NCBI RefSeq assembly: GCF_025628885.1
Contig: NZ_JAOTIF010000014.1
Location: forward strand, 98,883-162,882
Direction: 5' to 3'
Length of the DNA stretch: 64,000 bases
Source of the DNA: Paraflavisolibacter caeni
GTDB lineage: Bacteria; Bacteroidota; Bacteroidia; Chitinophagales; Chitinophagaceae
The translations under genes and the position numbers were made by a program. Under the pieces are notes generated by a model, which saw only the letters and a program-made list of their open reading frames with translations, was not told where the DNA came from and searched no databases. Below, one piece after another: positions 7,814 through 16,152 of the stretch (position 1 is the first letter of the stretch; the number at the start of each line of letters is the position of its first letter).

Positions 7814-9859
7814 CTAATAATTATTTCCCTTACGCATCATGATCGTAATGAGTACACAAAGCCCAAGCACTAAGTAAAGTGATGTATAATGACTTGAGAA
7901 TGCGCTAGTGGTAGTACCTGCAACAGAACTATCTTCAATAGTTTGAGTAAGCCGGTAGCCAATCGACTCATCTACTTTTTTCATACTGGCCAAAAATGCT
8001 TTTGTTTCCTCAGGCAGCACATGGTCTTTCAGGTTCTCATACTCATATTTCAATAATACACGACTTCCTATGCAATTATAGGCATAGTTTAAAACGAAAC
8101 CAGGGCCGTTAATCTTTTCAGAAGATTCTTCTGTTTTCCAGGCTTCAGGTAAATTAACTTCAATGTCCTCATGGTAATGAGCAGGAAAAACAAGATCAAA
8201 TGGCATTTTTCGTGGTTCCTCCTTTGGTTTTCGTATGACACCATTGATGACAAATGGCTCGAAAGATGCCTTTTTAAAACTATTGGACGCTCCCCAGAAA
8301 TCGTTTATTGTGTAATACTCAATGGTCGTAAATGATCCATCTTGCTCATTATCGATATATGATAAGCTGTCAGCGTTGATCTTTTCAAAGTAATCACTAT
8401 AAAAATCCAAGTAGTCCTTTTTCTTCTCATATAGACTTGTGCTTTGAAAATCACTCCTAACATCATCAGCATAAGAGCCGGTGTACATCGTATTGACCAC
8501 CAACCGGGCAGTGCCGGCCATCGTCAATACATTGAATACTTCTTTTACGTTCACCATTCCCTTCTCCTGTAAGGGAATGGAAGTGATGCTGGTGGTCGTA
8601 TCAGTAATGACTAAGCCTGCCTGGTAGTCAGGAAAAGAAATATCCTGAAGCCTTCCTCTTTGGTAAGAAATTGTAGGATCAAAAAAGTAAATGGCCCCAT
8701 TTAGCACCACTCTTACAGTTACATGATCAAAGGCTTTGGGCGAAGGCAGCCAATTACCCACAGTTTTTTTAAAGGATGTATTGATGAACACGGGGCTAGC
8801 GTCTATACCCATGCCCCTTAACAAGCAGCAAAGCAAATAAGATTTATCCTTACAATCGCCAAAGCGTTGTACCAGAACTTGCCCCGGGTCATGTGGCCTA
8901 TGAGAATTGGGACCTACCTCAACTCCCATGTAACGAACTTCATCCTGTACAAGGCGCAAAGCAGTTAATATGCGTCCCTCCGGAGTTACATCCTTCTTCT
9001 TGATCTCTTCAAGCGTATTCTTCATTTCAGGAGATAAAGGGAAATGGACAGGATATAAGTTAAGGGCCCAGTCACTAACCTCCTTCCAGCTTTTAAATTC
9101 ACTAACCATGACAGTTGGATAAGCATCGTACCAGGAAGGCAAATGATCCTCTACATGTAAGGAGGGAACATTAGCCAGCTTCCATTCATAAGTTGTCTCG
9201 TTTGCGGAAGTAGTGACAGCAGGAGATAGGGAGACCTGGTTGTTCTTAATGAACAGATTCCTGTTCTTTGGACTCACCAGTTTGTAATACAACTGGTATA
9301 CGGGTACAGAAAATCTTGTATCATATACATCAGCATATTTACCACTAAAGATAGGGTTCATGCCTTTAATCGTATAACTATACTCAATAATATCGCCCTT
9401 CCTGACATCATCCAATAACAGAACAGCAGTGAGTGAACCATCATAAATAAATCTGTCCAACTCTTTTTCCTTCTGTATGATCTTGATTTTAGATAAGTGC
9501 AGTTTATTGATTGAATTAGCTCCGCGGATGATCCGGATACTATGAAAACATAAATCCTGGTAGGAAGGATCGAAGTTCACGGAGAGCTCTGAGCTGTTTT
9601 GTACGCCAGCTTCTGAAAGTATCTTAATACCAACCTTGTAATAAGATGCTGAATGGATCAGAGAAACCTGTTTTTCATAAACAAGATCCACATAACCGTT
9701 ATCAGCCTCATGATCCAGGTTACGAACGGTATAATCAACAGTATTCTGTGTAATCCAGTTAGGAGCACTCTCAACTTTTGGTTGCCCTTTTTGAGCACGC
9801 AATGCTACAAAAGGCAATAGCATAAACAAGTTGAGCAGTATAATAGAAGTCAGTTTCAT
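7814..9859 (-). CDS. DUF3857 / transglutaminase-like exported protein
   Basis: This 681-residue protein has a Sec signal (LMLLPFVALRAQ), a DUF3857 domain in the N-terminal third, a transglutaminase-like core and one C-terminal membrane helix (YLVLGLCVLITIMM) ending in RKGNNY. The Cys-His-Asp triad is readable: Cys in FGDCKDKSYLL (near residue 335), His in KAFDHVTV (about 378) and Asp in YFFDPT (about 393). Family members are periplasmic or membrane-anchored in Bacteroidota; proposed roles include peptide or isopeptide hydrolysis, but the substrate is unknown. It converges with the glycan locus and is divergent from the DUF418 gene. Confidence 0.85.
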   Translation of the reverse strand: MKLTSIILLNLFMLLPFVALRAQKGQPKVESAPNWITQNTVDYTVRNLDHEADNGYVDLVYEKQVSLIHSASYYKVGIKILSEAGVQNSSELSVNFDPSYQDLCFHSIRIIRGANSINKLHLSKIKIIQKEKELDRFIYDGSLTAVLLLDDVRKGDIIEYSYTIKGMNPIFSGKYADVYDTRFSVPVYQLYYKLVSPKNRNLFIKNNQVSLSPAVTTSANETTYEWKLANVPSLHVEDHLPSWYDAYPTVMVSEFKSWKEVSDWALNLYPVHFPLSPEMKNTLEEIKKKDVTPEGRILTALRLVQDEVRYMGVEVGPNSHRPHDPGQVLVQRFGDCKDKSYLLCCLLRGMGIDASPVFINTSFKKTVGNWLPSPKAFDHVTVRVVLNGAIYFFDPTISYQRGRLQDISFPDYQAGLVITDTTTSITSIPLQEKGMVNVKEVFNVLTMAGTARLVVNTMYTGSYADDVRSDFQSTSLYEKKKDYLDFYSDYFEKINADSLSYIDNEQDGSFTTIEYYTINDFWGASNSFKKASFEPFVINGVIRKPKEEPRKMPFDLVFPAHYHEDIEVNLPEAWKTEESSEKINGPGFVLNYAYNCIGSRVLLKYEYENLKDHVLPEETKAFLASMKKVDESIGYRLTQTIEDSSVAGTTTSAFSSHYTSLYLVLGLCVLITIMMRKGNNY

Positions 9860-10017
9860 GGTTGCATGTAATTAGCACCACAAATTATAACCTTTTAATG
9901 ATTCCTTCCAAAAAGGCCCAGGACAAACCACTTACTGCAATCCCGTGAAATAATCTTGTATTTTCTCACTACATTAGTACGCGCCAAAACAATTGTTTAC
10001 TTAATAACGCAAATACA

Positions 10018-11220
10018 ATGACCTTAACTGCTGCGGCTCCTTACAGCAAGCCCCACCAAACCTCTATTGTCAAAATTCCCCGTATTGAAGTAGTTGACGC
10101 ACTGCGCGGATTTGCCATCTTCGCCATCATGCTGCTGCATAACCTGGAGCATTTTGACTTCTATTATTTTCCTCAGCATCTTCCTGCCTGGGTAAAAGCA
10201 ATTGATAAAGGGATATGGGACTCTATCTTCTTCCTGTTTGCAGGTAAGGCATATGCCATATTTGCCCTTCTCTTTGGCTTTACTTTCTTCATTCAGATGG
10301 AGAACCAAGCTAAAAAAGGCGTTGATTTTCGATTAAGATTTGTTTGGCGGCTCTTCCTGTTAATGATCTTCGGATGTATCAACGCATTATTCTATGAAGG
10401 CGATATTCTTTCTTTTTATGCATTACTGGGTGTTATCCTGGTGCCGGTAGGTAAATGGAACAATAAAGCATTACTGATCACAGCAATCATTCTTCTGCTC
10501 CAGCCCGTAGAGTGGATCAATGTCATCAACATACTAAATACACCAGGCTATGTTATTCCCAAGAACTTATCAGACCAGTATTTTTCACAGGTTGGACAAT
10601 TCATGGCGGGTAGTTCTTTCTGGAAATTGATAAAAGGCAACTTCCTGGTGGGAAGACCAGCAGTATTCTTCTGGTCCTGGGAAAATGGCAGATTCTTTCA
10701 AACGCCAGCCCTGTTTTTGCTGGGAATGCTGCTGGGCAGGCAAAGGCGCTTTCTTGCATCTGAACAGAATGCTCAATTTTGGAAGAAGATACTGATGATT
10801 GCTGCAGTATCATTCATACCCCTCTTTTACTTAAAAGGATCTATGCATCAATTCGTTGCAACTGAAGCGCTGGCCAAAAAACTAAGCATGATCATTACAA
10901 CCTGGTCAAACTTTGCTTTTATGATGGTTTTGGTGTCCTCCTTTGTTTATTTGTACACTAAAAATGCAGCAAAGCGGGTATTGAATACATTTGCCCCCCT
11001 GGGACGCATGAGCCTCACCAATTACATTGTTCAATCTATACTGGGAACTTTAGTATACTATGGCTATGGATTAGGATTGTACCAATACACAGGCGCCACC
11101 TATTGCCTGTTAATAGGAATCCTGTTGTTTACACTTCAATTATTCTTTTGCCGCTGGTGGCTGAGCCGGCACAAGCAAGGTCCACTGGAAAACCTCTGGC
11201 ACCGAGCCACATGGCTTTAA
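10018..11220 (+). CDS. DUF418 family integral membrane protein (YeiB-like)
   Basis: This 400-residue polytopic membrane protein starts with the family signature RIEVVDALRGFAIFAIM followed by L-L-H-N, and ends with the DUF418 block FAPLGRMSLTNYIVQS and a C-terminal GPLENLWHRATWL. About ten hydrophobic segments alternate with short loops. The family is related to membrane acyltransferases (YeiB/HGSNAT-like), but the donor and acceptor are unknown. It is monocistronic, with the outer-membrane barrel gene convergent from the right and its stop 11 nt away. Confidence 0.85.
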   Translation: MTLTAAAPYSKPHQTSIVKIPRIEVVDALRGFAIFAIMLLHNLEHFDFYYFPQHLPAWVKAIDKGIWDSIFFLFAGKAYAIFALLFGFTFFIQMENQAKKGVDFRLRFVWRLFLLMIFGCINALFYEGDILSFYALLGVILVPVGKWNNKALLITAIILLLQPVEWINVINILNTPGYVIPKNLSDQYFSQVGQFMAGSSFWKLIKGNFLVGRPAVFFWSWENGRFFQTPALFLLGMLLGRQRRFLASEQNAQFWKKILMIAAVSFIPLFYLKGSMHQFVATEALAKKLSMIITTWSNFAFMMVLVSSFVYLYTKNAAKRVLNTFAPLGRMSLTNYIVQSILGTLVYYGYGLGLYQYTGATYCLLIGILLFTLQLFFCRWWLSRHKQGPLENLWHRATWL

Positions 11221-11231
11221 AATAATACGTA

Positions 11232-12644
11232 TTAGAAGCCGACAACTGCTTCAATAACATATCCATCGAACTGTCCTCCGGCACGATAGTCGGAGGATGG
11301 AAAGTCCTCGTAATTTTGAACGACATACTCTGCCTTAAGCAATACATTCCGGGTCACAAACCAGCCCCCCGCGAAAGCCAGGCGGTTTACATTTATTTTA
11401 GTAGTTATTCCTGACAATTCTGCATCCACACTGTTGTAACGGGCTCCTAGGTAAATACTTTCAGCTTTGCCAAACCTGTACAAGCCTTCTAAAGCATATT
11501 GGTCTGCGTCTCTCTCGGTTTTTTCATTTTTTGTCCGGCCTTCCGCATTTTCATAAGTACCAAAAAATTCAAAGCCCTTGAATTTAAGAAAGCCATTCAC
11601 CATAATGGATTGAACCTTCTTGGAAAATGCGGGGTTTAAGCGGCCAGAGAACGCTATACTTGTAGAAGCCTGCTGTGTAGCCTGAGGTGTCCCGGCATTG
11701 GTTACCCATTTCTCCATTACGTTTTGATAGTTAGACCCTGCACGGTCTCCCCCATATAAGGTCAGCCCACTCGCAGGTGAACTGGAGTTGTAGTATATAC
11801 TCCCGGACAGCCGGAACCTCAAATCAGGACTTACTTGTTTATCATAAGCAAGTTTACCAAAAAAGGAAGGATTTTTATCTGTATTTTCGTCTGCAGATGT
11901 AGCAATAACAGTATCCACATTTCCCTTGAGCATACCGTTGGTAATACCACCCATGGCAAGCCATCCATTTTTTTGGACATACACTTCACCGCCAATTTCT
12001 GTAGTAAACGCGTCCATAATGTAATTGTCCATAAAGGGATTATACAAAGTTTGGCCACCATCAGAACGACGGAAGTGCTGATCTCCATAATTGATTTCCA
12101 TATGCCCCACCTTAATCGTTGTAATCTTCATCAGGTTGGTCCAGAACTCACCTTTGAATGGCAGCTTATCAAACTGGATATATCCTCCTTTTACCCATGT
12201 TTCGTTGTGGTGACGGGTGGACAGATATGTGGTGAGATTTAAGCGGATACCGTCCCCTAACTGGAAATCTGTAAAAAGATTGGCCATAGCCGTCATGAAA
12301 CCCGCAGTAATGGGATATAACTTGTTAGCACCTGCAGTGGAAACACTGGTTCCCCCATTATTATCGGCGTCAGGATTTTCATGATTAATACCCTGGAACT
12401 GTTGAGTAAACCCAGCTCCAAAACGTACTCTGGGTCCTGAATAAGGGATAGTATCTGCCATCTTATTGGTTTCAAAAACATTGATACCCCTTTTGTCATA
12501 AGGCCTCCAGTAAGAAGGTCGCAGGTAAATCTCCCTATCGGGAGTTTCGTCTATGTTTTCCGTCTGTGCATTGACTACAAACGGTAGAGCACAAGCAGTC
12601 ATTAAAGCCAACTTTATCGTGCTCGCGATAGTAAACTTTTTCAT
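11232..12644 (-). CDS. Predicted outer-membrane beta-barrel protein
   Basis: This 470-residue protein has a signal peptide (LALMTACALPFVVNAQ) followed by alternating hydrophobic/polar strands, periodic aromatic residues and a terminal strand F-D-G-Y-V-I-E-A-V-V-G-F ending in Phe, all typical of an outer-membrane barrel. I do not recognise a named family with certainty; it is porin-like (resembling phosphate-selective or alginate-type porins in layout). It follows the YceI gene by 36 nt on the same strand and is probably co-expressed with it. The transported molecule, if any, is unknown. Confidence 0.7.
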   Translation of the reverse strand: MKKFTIASTIKLALMTACALPFVVNAQTENIDETPDREIYLRPSYWRPYDKRGINVFETNKMADTIPYSGPRVRFGAGFTQQFQGINHENPDADNNGGTSVSTAGANKLYPITAGFMTAMANLFTDFQLGDGIRLNLTTYLSTRHHNETWVKGGYIQFDKLPFKGEFWTNLMKITTIKVGHMEINYGDQHFRRSDGGQTLYNPFMDNYIMDAFTTEIGGEVYVQKNGWLAMGGITNGMLKGNVDTVIATSADENTDKNPSFFGKLAYDKQVSPDLRFRLSGSIYYNSSSPASGLTLYGGDRAGSNYQNVMEKWVTNAGTPQATQQASTSIAFSGRLNPAFSKKVQSIMVNGFLKFKGFEFFGTYENAEGRTKNEKTERDADQYALEGLYRFGKAESIYLGARYNSVDAELSGITTKINVNRLAFAGGWFVTRNVLLKAEYVVQNYEDFPSSDYRAGGQFDGYVIEAVVGF

Positions 12645-12680
12645 TTGTAGTGATTTGGTTTAAAGTATAGTTGATGTTAC

Positions 12681-13283
12681 TTATTTACTGGTCAATTTCA
12701 GATCGTAAGAAATAGTAAGGTCATTTCCTGTTTTGATGGTACCAAGCATAGCTGTGGGTGGCGTTACTTTGTAATCCGTCATTTTGATTTTTTTAGAACC
12801 GGTTACTGTAATACTTCGATCACCATTAAGCTTAGCAGTGCCCACCACATCCGTTTCCTGGATAGTACCGGCAATACTTAGCTTACCCTTCGTTTTGATA
12901 GTAAATGTATTAGCATTGACCGGTTCTACAGTTGCAGAAGAGACAGTATAAGTAATATTGGCATGCTTATCTGTCTTAAGCGCTTTGTAGGTATTGTTAT
13001 CCATTCCACTATGCTCGCTCTTTAAACTTTTTGCAGGAACAGAAAAGGATAGAGCAGACAAGCCTGTGATCTTATGATCACTGCTGATGACAAAAGTTGC
13101 AGCAGCACTGCCTTTAGCTGATTTTTCTGTCCAATCGTGTAAAGAAGAGGTGCCGGAAATCGTAACGTTTGCGCTTGAGGATTGATAATTTGTCTGCGCA
13201 AATAAAAAGGTTGGCAAATAGGTGAAAGCAAGCAGAACAATAACAAAGAACTTGCTTGTACCCAATAGTTCTTCGCTTCTCAT
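12681..13283 (-). CDS. YceI-like periplasmic protein
   Basis: This 200-residue exported protein has a signal segment (LLAFTYLPTFLFAQ) and a YceI-type lipocalin fold of the short 'SSLHDW' subtype (ANVTISGTSSLHDWTEKSAK). Later motifs are LKSEHSGMDNNTYKALKTDK, GKLSIAGTIQETDV and a C-terminal YDLKLTSK. The family binds isoprenoid or fatty amide ligands in the periplasm. It is upstream of, and likely in one operon with, the barrel protein at 11232-12644, suggesting the two work together, possibly in lipid or quinone-related envelope traffic (inference). The ATG at 13283 places a short polar stretch before the signal; a slightly later start is possible. Confidence 0.85.
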   Translation of the reverse strand: MRSEELLGTSKFFVIVLLAFTYLPTFLFAQTNYQSSSANVTISGTSSLHDWTEKSAKGSAAATFVISSDHKITGLSALSFSVPAKSLKSEHSGMDNNTYKALKTDKHANITYTVSSATVEPVNANTFTIKTKGKLSIAGTIQETDVVGTAKLNGDRSITVTGSKKIKMTDYKVTPPTAMLGTIKTGNDLTISYDLKLTSK

Positions 13284-13523
13284 AAAAGTCTTTTACATTC
13301 TGCCACAAACATATTGCCATATTGATTAAATTATAATTTGTTGGCACATTTGTAAATCATCTGTATATAGATAGTTTTTTACAGGACACAGATTCATTTT
13401 GTATCTTACTTTATTAATCATTTAACTAGAAAGAATAACCGCAGAAATAGGCGCTATCCTCTCATTGAAGAAAGCTTATTACTGAGAGCCTTATATTCGT
13501 ATGACAAATAATGAACAAGATAT

Positions 13524-14453
13524 ATGCTGACATCTGCTGAAAAGAAAACAAGGATCGTGGTGATTGGAGTAGGAGCTGTAGGCTCTACAACTGCTTATAC
13601 CCTGCTGCTCAGGGAGCGCATGGACGAATTGGTATTGATAGATGCTAATAAGGACAAAGCGATAGGTGATGCGCTTGACATGAACCATGGACTTCCTTTC
13701 CTGGGTAAGGCAAAGGTTTGGGCCGGAACTTATGAGGACTGCCGCGAAGCAGATATCATCATCATCACCGCTGGAGCGGCCCAACGCACAGGCGAGTCAA
13801 GGATTGACCTTTTGAAGCGTAACGTGGCCATCTTCGAAAGCATAACAGACGAAGTTTTGAAATACAATACGGATGGTATCCTGCTCATTGCCAGCAACCC
13901 TGTCGATGTAATGAGTTATTTTACCTGGAAAAAATCCGGCTGGCCTTTTCGCCGTGTGATTGGCTCAGGCACCCTACTGGATAGCTCCCGCTTTCGTTAC
14001 CTGATTGGCGATAAACTGCATATTGACCCGAGGAGTGTACATGCTCACATCATAGGAGAGCATGGCGATTCTGAACTGCCTGTATGGAGCCTTGCCAACA
14101 TTGCTGGCTCAGAGATCTTACTAGGCGAAGAAGACAAGCAGGAAATATTTGCCAACACAAGGGATGCAGCTTACCGCATAATAGAAACCAAAGGTGCCAC
14201 TTTTTATGCCATTGCGCTGGCTTTAGATCGTATATGTACCGCCATCTTGAGAAATGAGGCCTCTGTGCTCAATGTGTCCGCACTGCTCACTAATTATCAC
14301 GGCATAAGTGACGTATATCTTGGCGTGCCCTGCATCGTAGACCATACAGGTGTACGCGAAGTATTGCCCCTGCAAATAAATTACAATGAAAAGCAATTAC
14401 TAAATAAGTCGGCAGAGAAACTCAAGGGCATTATAGAATCTATTTCATTATAA
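13524..14453 (+). CDS. ldh: L-lactate dehydrogenase
   Basis: This NAD-dependent enzyme interconverts pyruvate and L-lactate. The Rossmann glycine motif GVGAVGSTTAYTLL is near residue 15. The substrate-loop motif AAQRTGESR carries Gln at the position that gives lactate rather than malate specificity. Catalytic Asp/Arg appear in TLLDSSRFR and the catalytic His in IGEHGDSELPVW (about residue 180). At 309 residues it is the usual LDH length. It stands alone ahead of a Nudix hydrolase 64 nt downstream. A malate dehydrogenase is less likely because of the Gln and the GEHGDSE context. Confidence 0.92.
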   Translation: MLTSAEKKTRIVVIGVGAVGSTTAYTLLLRERMDELVLIDANKDKAIGDALDMNHGLPFLGKAKVWAGTYEDCREADIIIITAGAAQRTGESRIDLLKRNVAIFESITDEVLKYNTDGILLIASNPVDVMSYFTWKKSGWPFRRVIGSGTLLDSSRFRYLIGDKLHIDPRSVHAHIIGEHGDSELPVWSLANIAGSEILLGEEDKQEIFANTRDAAYRIIETKGATFYAIALALDRICTAILRNEASVLNVSALLTNYHGISDVYLGVPCIVDHTGVREVLPLQINYNEKQLLNKSAEKLKGIIESISL

Positions 14454-14517
14454 GTTTTTTCATCATCAATATTCAACCAACTATTATAAACTATAGTATG
14501 GATTTTATCTTTACCCT

Positions 14518-15141
14518 ATGACACCTACTGAATTACTTGAAGAGATCAAGCGCCTGAAATCAATTGCAGATGTAGGCCTGCTATATTGCAACAACAACTA
14601 TGACAAGGAACGCTATTCAGAACTGAAAGACATCTGCTTTCGCCTTTTGAGCGAACTAAGCGGCCACAGCATAGAAGCATTAAAAGAAACTTTTCCATTA
14701 ATAAAGGACTATCCCACTGCTAAAGTCGATATCAGGGCTTTTGTGCTTTCTCCCAATAACAAAATCCTGATGGCCAGGGAAAGCGCTGACGGCAATTGGT
14801 CACTGCCAGGCGGGTGGGCGGACATTGGCCACAGTCCTGCAGAAACTGCTGCAAAAGAGTGCAAAGAAGAAACCGGCATTGATGTTATTCCAAAACGACT
14901 ACTGGCCGTTTACGATAAAAGGAAACATCCACACCCTCCGGAGCCACACTATATTTACAAACTGGTTTTTCACTGTGAAGCGGTCTCATCAACCTTAAAC
15001 AAAGGTTTTGATGTACTGGATGTAGGCTATTTCGACATCAACAACCTGCCAGAACTTTCAACCGACAGGATCTTGAAAAGCCAGTTGGAACAGCTTTATA
15101 AAAAAGTAACAAACTCCGATTCCGAAACATATTTTGATTAA
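14518..15141 (+). CDS. Nudix hydrolase with N-terminal Nudix-associated domain
   Basis: This 207-residue protein has a helical N-terminal domain (about residues 1-60, the Nudix-hydrolase N-terminal type) and a Nudix domain. The Nudix box at about residues 99-121 reads GWADIGHSPAETAAKE then C-K-E-E-T-G-I-D, with Lys replacing the usual Arg of the REUXEE core but both catalytic glutamates kept. Proteins of this arrangement usually act on ADP-ribose or other nucleoside diphosphate sugars; the exact substrate is unknown. It follows ldh on the same strand. Confidence 0.88.
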   Translation: MTPTELLEEIKRLKSIADVGLLYCNNNYDKERYSELKDICFRLLSELSGHSIEALKETFPLIKDYPTAKVDIRAFVLSPNNKILMARESADGNWSLPGGWADIGHSPAETAAKECKEETGIDVIPKRLLAVYDKRKHPHPPEPHYIYKLVFHCEAVSSTLNKGFDVLDVGYFDINNLPELSTDRILKSQLEQLYKKVTNSDSETYFD

Positions 15142-15199
15142 AAAAGCTATAATGCAACTCCCAGCCTTGCTGTGCAGCCCTGCCTTTTAAGGCCTTAGC

Positions 15200-15457
15200 T
15201 TACTTAATCTCCTCAAAATCAATATATTCGCCAACATTGTCAGTATTCAGATCCTTCCCCTTGTTTTGTTGTTGCGTTTGAGTATCTGAACCATTACCCT
15301 GTTGTTGGTGCTGGTGCTGGTTCATCTGCTCGTGCATTGCCCGGAAGCTTTTTTTGACCTGTCTGGTGGTCCGGTAGATAGGAATAATGAAGTTAAATAC
15401 CAGCCTGTACAGCAGGTAAATCAGGAAACCATAGAATAAAATGCTAAAAACACTCAT
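15200..15457 (-). CDS. DUF4834 family small membrane protein
   Basis: This 85-residue protein has one N-terminal membrane helix (ILFYGFLIYLLYRLVFNFI), a basic juxtamembrane stretch, a Gln/His-rich linker and the conserved ending GEYIDFEEIK. It matches DUF4834, a small family largely confined to Bacteroidota and of unknown function. It is divergently transcribed from the rimP-nusA-infB operon, with the promoter at 15496-15528 between them. Confidence 0.8.
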   Translation of the reverse strand: MSVFSILFYGFLIYLLYRLVFNFIIPIYRTTRQVKKSFRAMHEQMNQHQHQQQGNGSDTQTQQQNKGKDLNTDNVGEYIDFEEIK

Positions 15458-15495
15458 TACCCCAAAATTAAAGCACAGACTTTAAGATTTTATAA

Positions 15496-15528
15496 TTTGG
15501 AACTTATTTAAAGAATCTCTTAACTTTG
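15496..15528 (+). promoter_or_regulatory. Bacteroidota-type promoter of the rimP-nusA-infB operon
   Basis: TTTG at 15496-15499 and TAACTTTG (exact TAnnTTTG) at 15521-15528 are separated by 21 nt, matching the -33/-7 consensus for the Bacteroidota housekeeping sigma factor. Transcription would start near 15534, excluding the ATG at 15537 as the rimP start. Confidence 0.75.
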
Positions 15529-15547
15529 CCTCAGCAATGACTATTAG

Positions 15548-15570
15548 AAGGGAACGGAAATCGTTCCCTT
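15548..15570 (+). promoter_or_regulatory. Leader hairpin upstream of rimP
   Basis: AAGGGAACG (15548-15556) pairs perfectly with CGTTCCCTT (15562-15570) around a 5-nt loop. It lies in the predicted 5' leader, about 14 nt after the predicted transcription start and 14 nt before the rimP ATG, and is followed by CTTCTTTA. It could be an attenuator or a protein-binding site; see findings. Confidence 0.6.
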
Positions 15571-15584
15571 CTTCTTTATACAAC

Positions 15585-16055
15585 ATGCAAAAAGAAACTA
15601 TAATACAGGCTGTTGAAGAAAAAATGGAACAGCTGTTGGCAGAACACCCTAATCATTTCCTGGTAGAAGTGCGTGTAAAGCCCACCAATAATATTAAGGT
15701 TTTTATCGATGCAGATGAAGGCGTAAACTTATCAGTCCTCATAGACTATAACCGGAAGCTTTACAAAATATTGGAAGCCGACGGCATGTTTCCCGATGGC
15801 GACTTTTCCCTAGAGGTCTCCTCCCCTGGGCTGGATGAACCGCTGAAACTGCGCCGCCAGTACACAAAAAACCTGGGAAGATTTGTAGAAGTTACACTCA
15901 ACGACAGCACAAAGAAAGAAGGTAAGCTGATCGAAGCCGCCGAAGACGGCATTATCGTCGAAACTGAGACCGGGAAAGGAAAAAAGAAAGAAGTAAAACA
16001 GGAATCTGTTTTATTCAGTGATATAAAAACAACTAAAATTCAAGTGAAGTTTTAA
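15585..16055 (+). CDS. rimP: Ribosome maturation factor RimP
   Basis: RimP assists late maturation of the 30S subunit. The 156-residue protein starting at 15585 (MQKETIIQAVEEKM) has the RimP_N domain with F-I-D-A-D-E-G-V, the signature FSLEVSSPGLDEPLKLRRQY, and an SH3-like C-terminal domain (GRFVEVTLND ... GKLIEAAEDGI). The ATG at 15537 would add 16 residues encoded by the leader hairpin and sits at the predicted transcription start, so it is rejected. It is the first gene of the rimP-nusA-infB operon, a conserved order in bacteria. Confidence 0.93.
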   Translation: MQKETIIQAVEEKMEQLLAEHPNHFLVEVRVKPTNNIKVFIDADEGVNLSVLIDYNRKLYKILEADGMFPDGDFSLEVSSPGLDEPLKLRRQYTKNLGRFVEVTLNDSTKKEGKLIEAAEDGIIVETETGKGKKKEVKQESVLFSDIKTTKIQVKF

Positions 16056-16152
16056 GCCTAAAGAGCATAAGGCGAAGGCTGCATACTGTAACCATCAATC
16101 CGCTCCTAAAGCAAACTAAATCGTAAATCGTAACTTGTAAATTGTACTTCAT

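Noticed and set aside
13524..14453. Malate dehydrogenase instead of lactate dehydrogenase
   Set aside because: The substrate-specificity loop has Gln rather than Arg at the key position.
15537..15584. Upstream ATG start for rimP
   Set aside because: It coincides with the predicted transcription start and would translate the leader hairpin; homologues begin at MQKETI-like residues.
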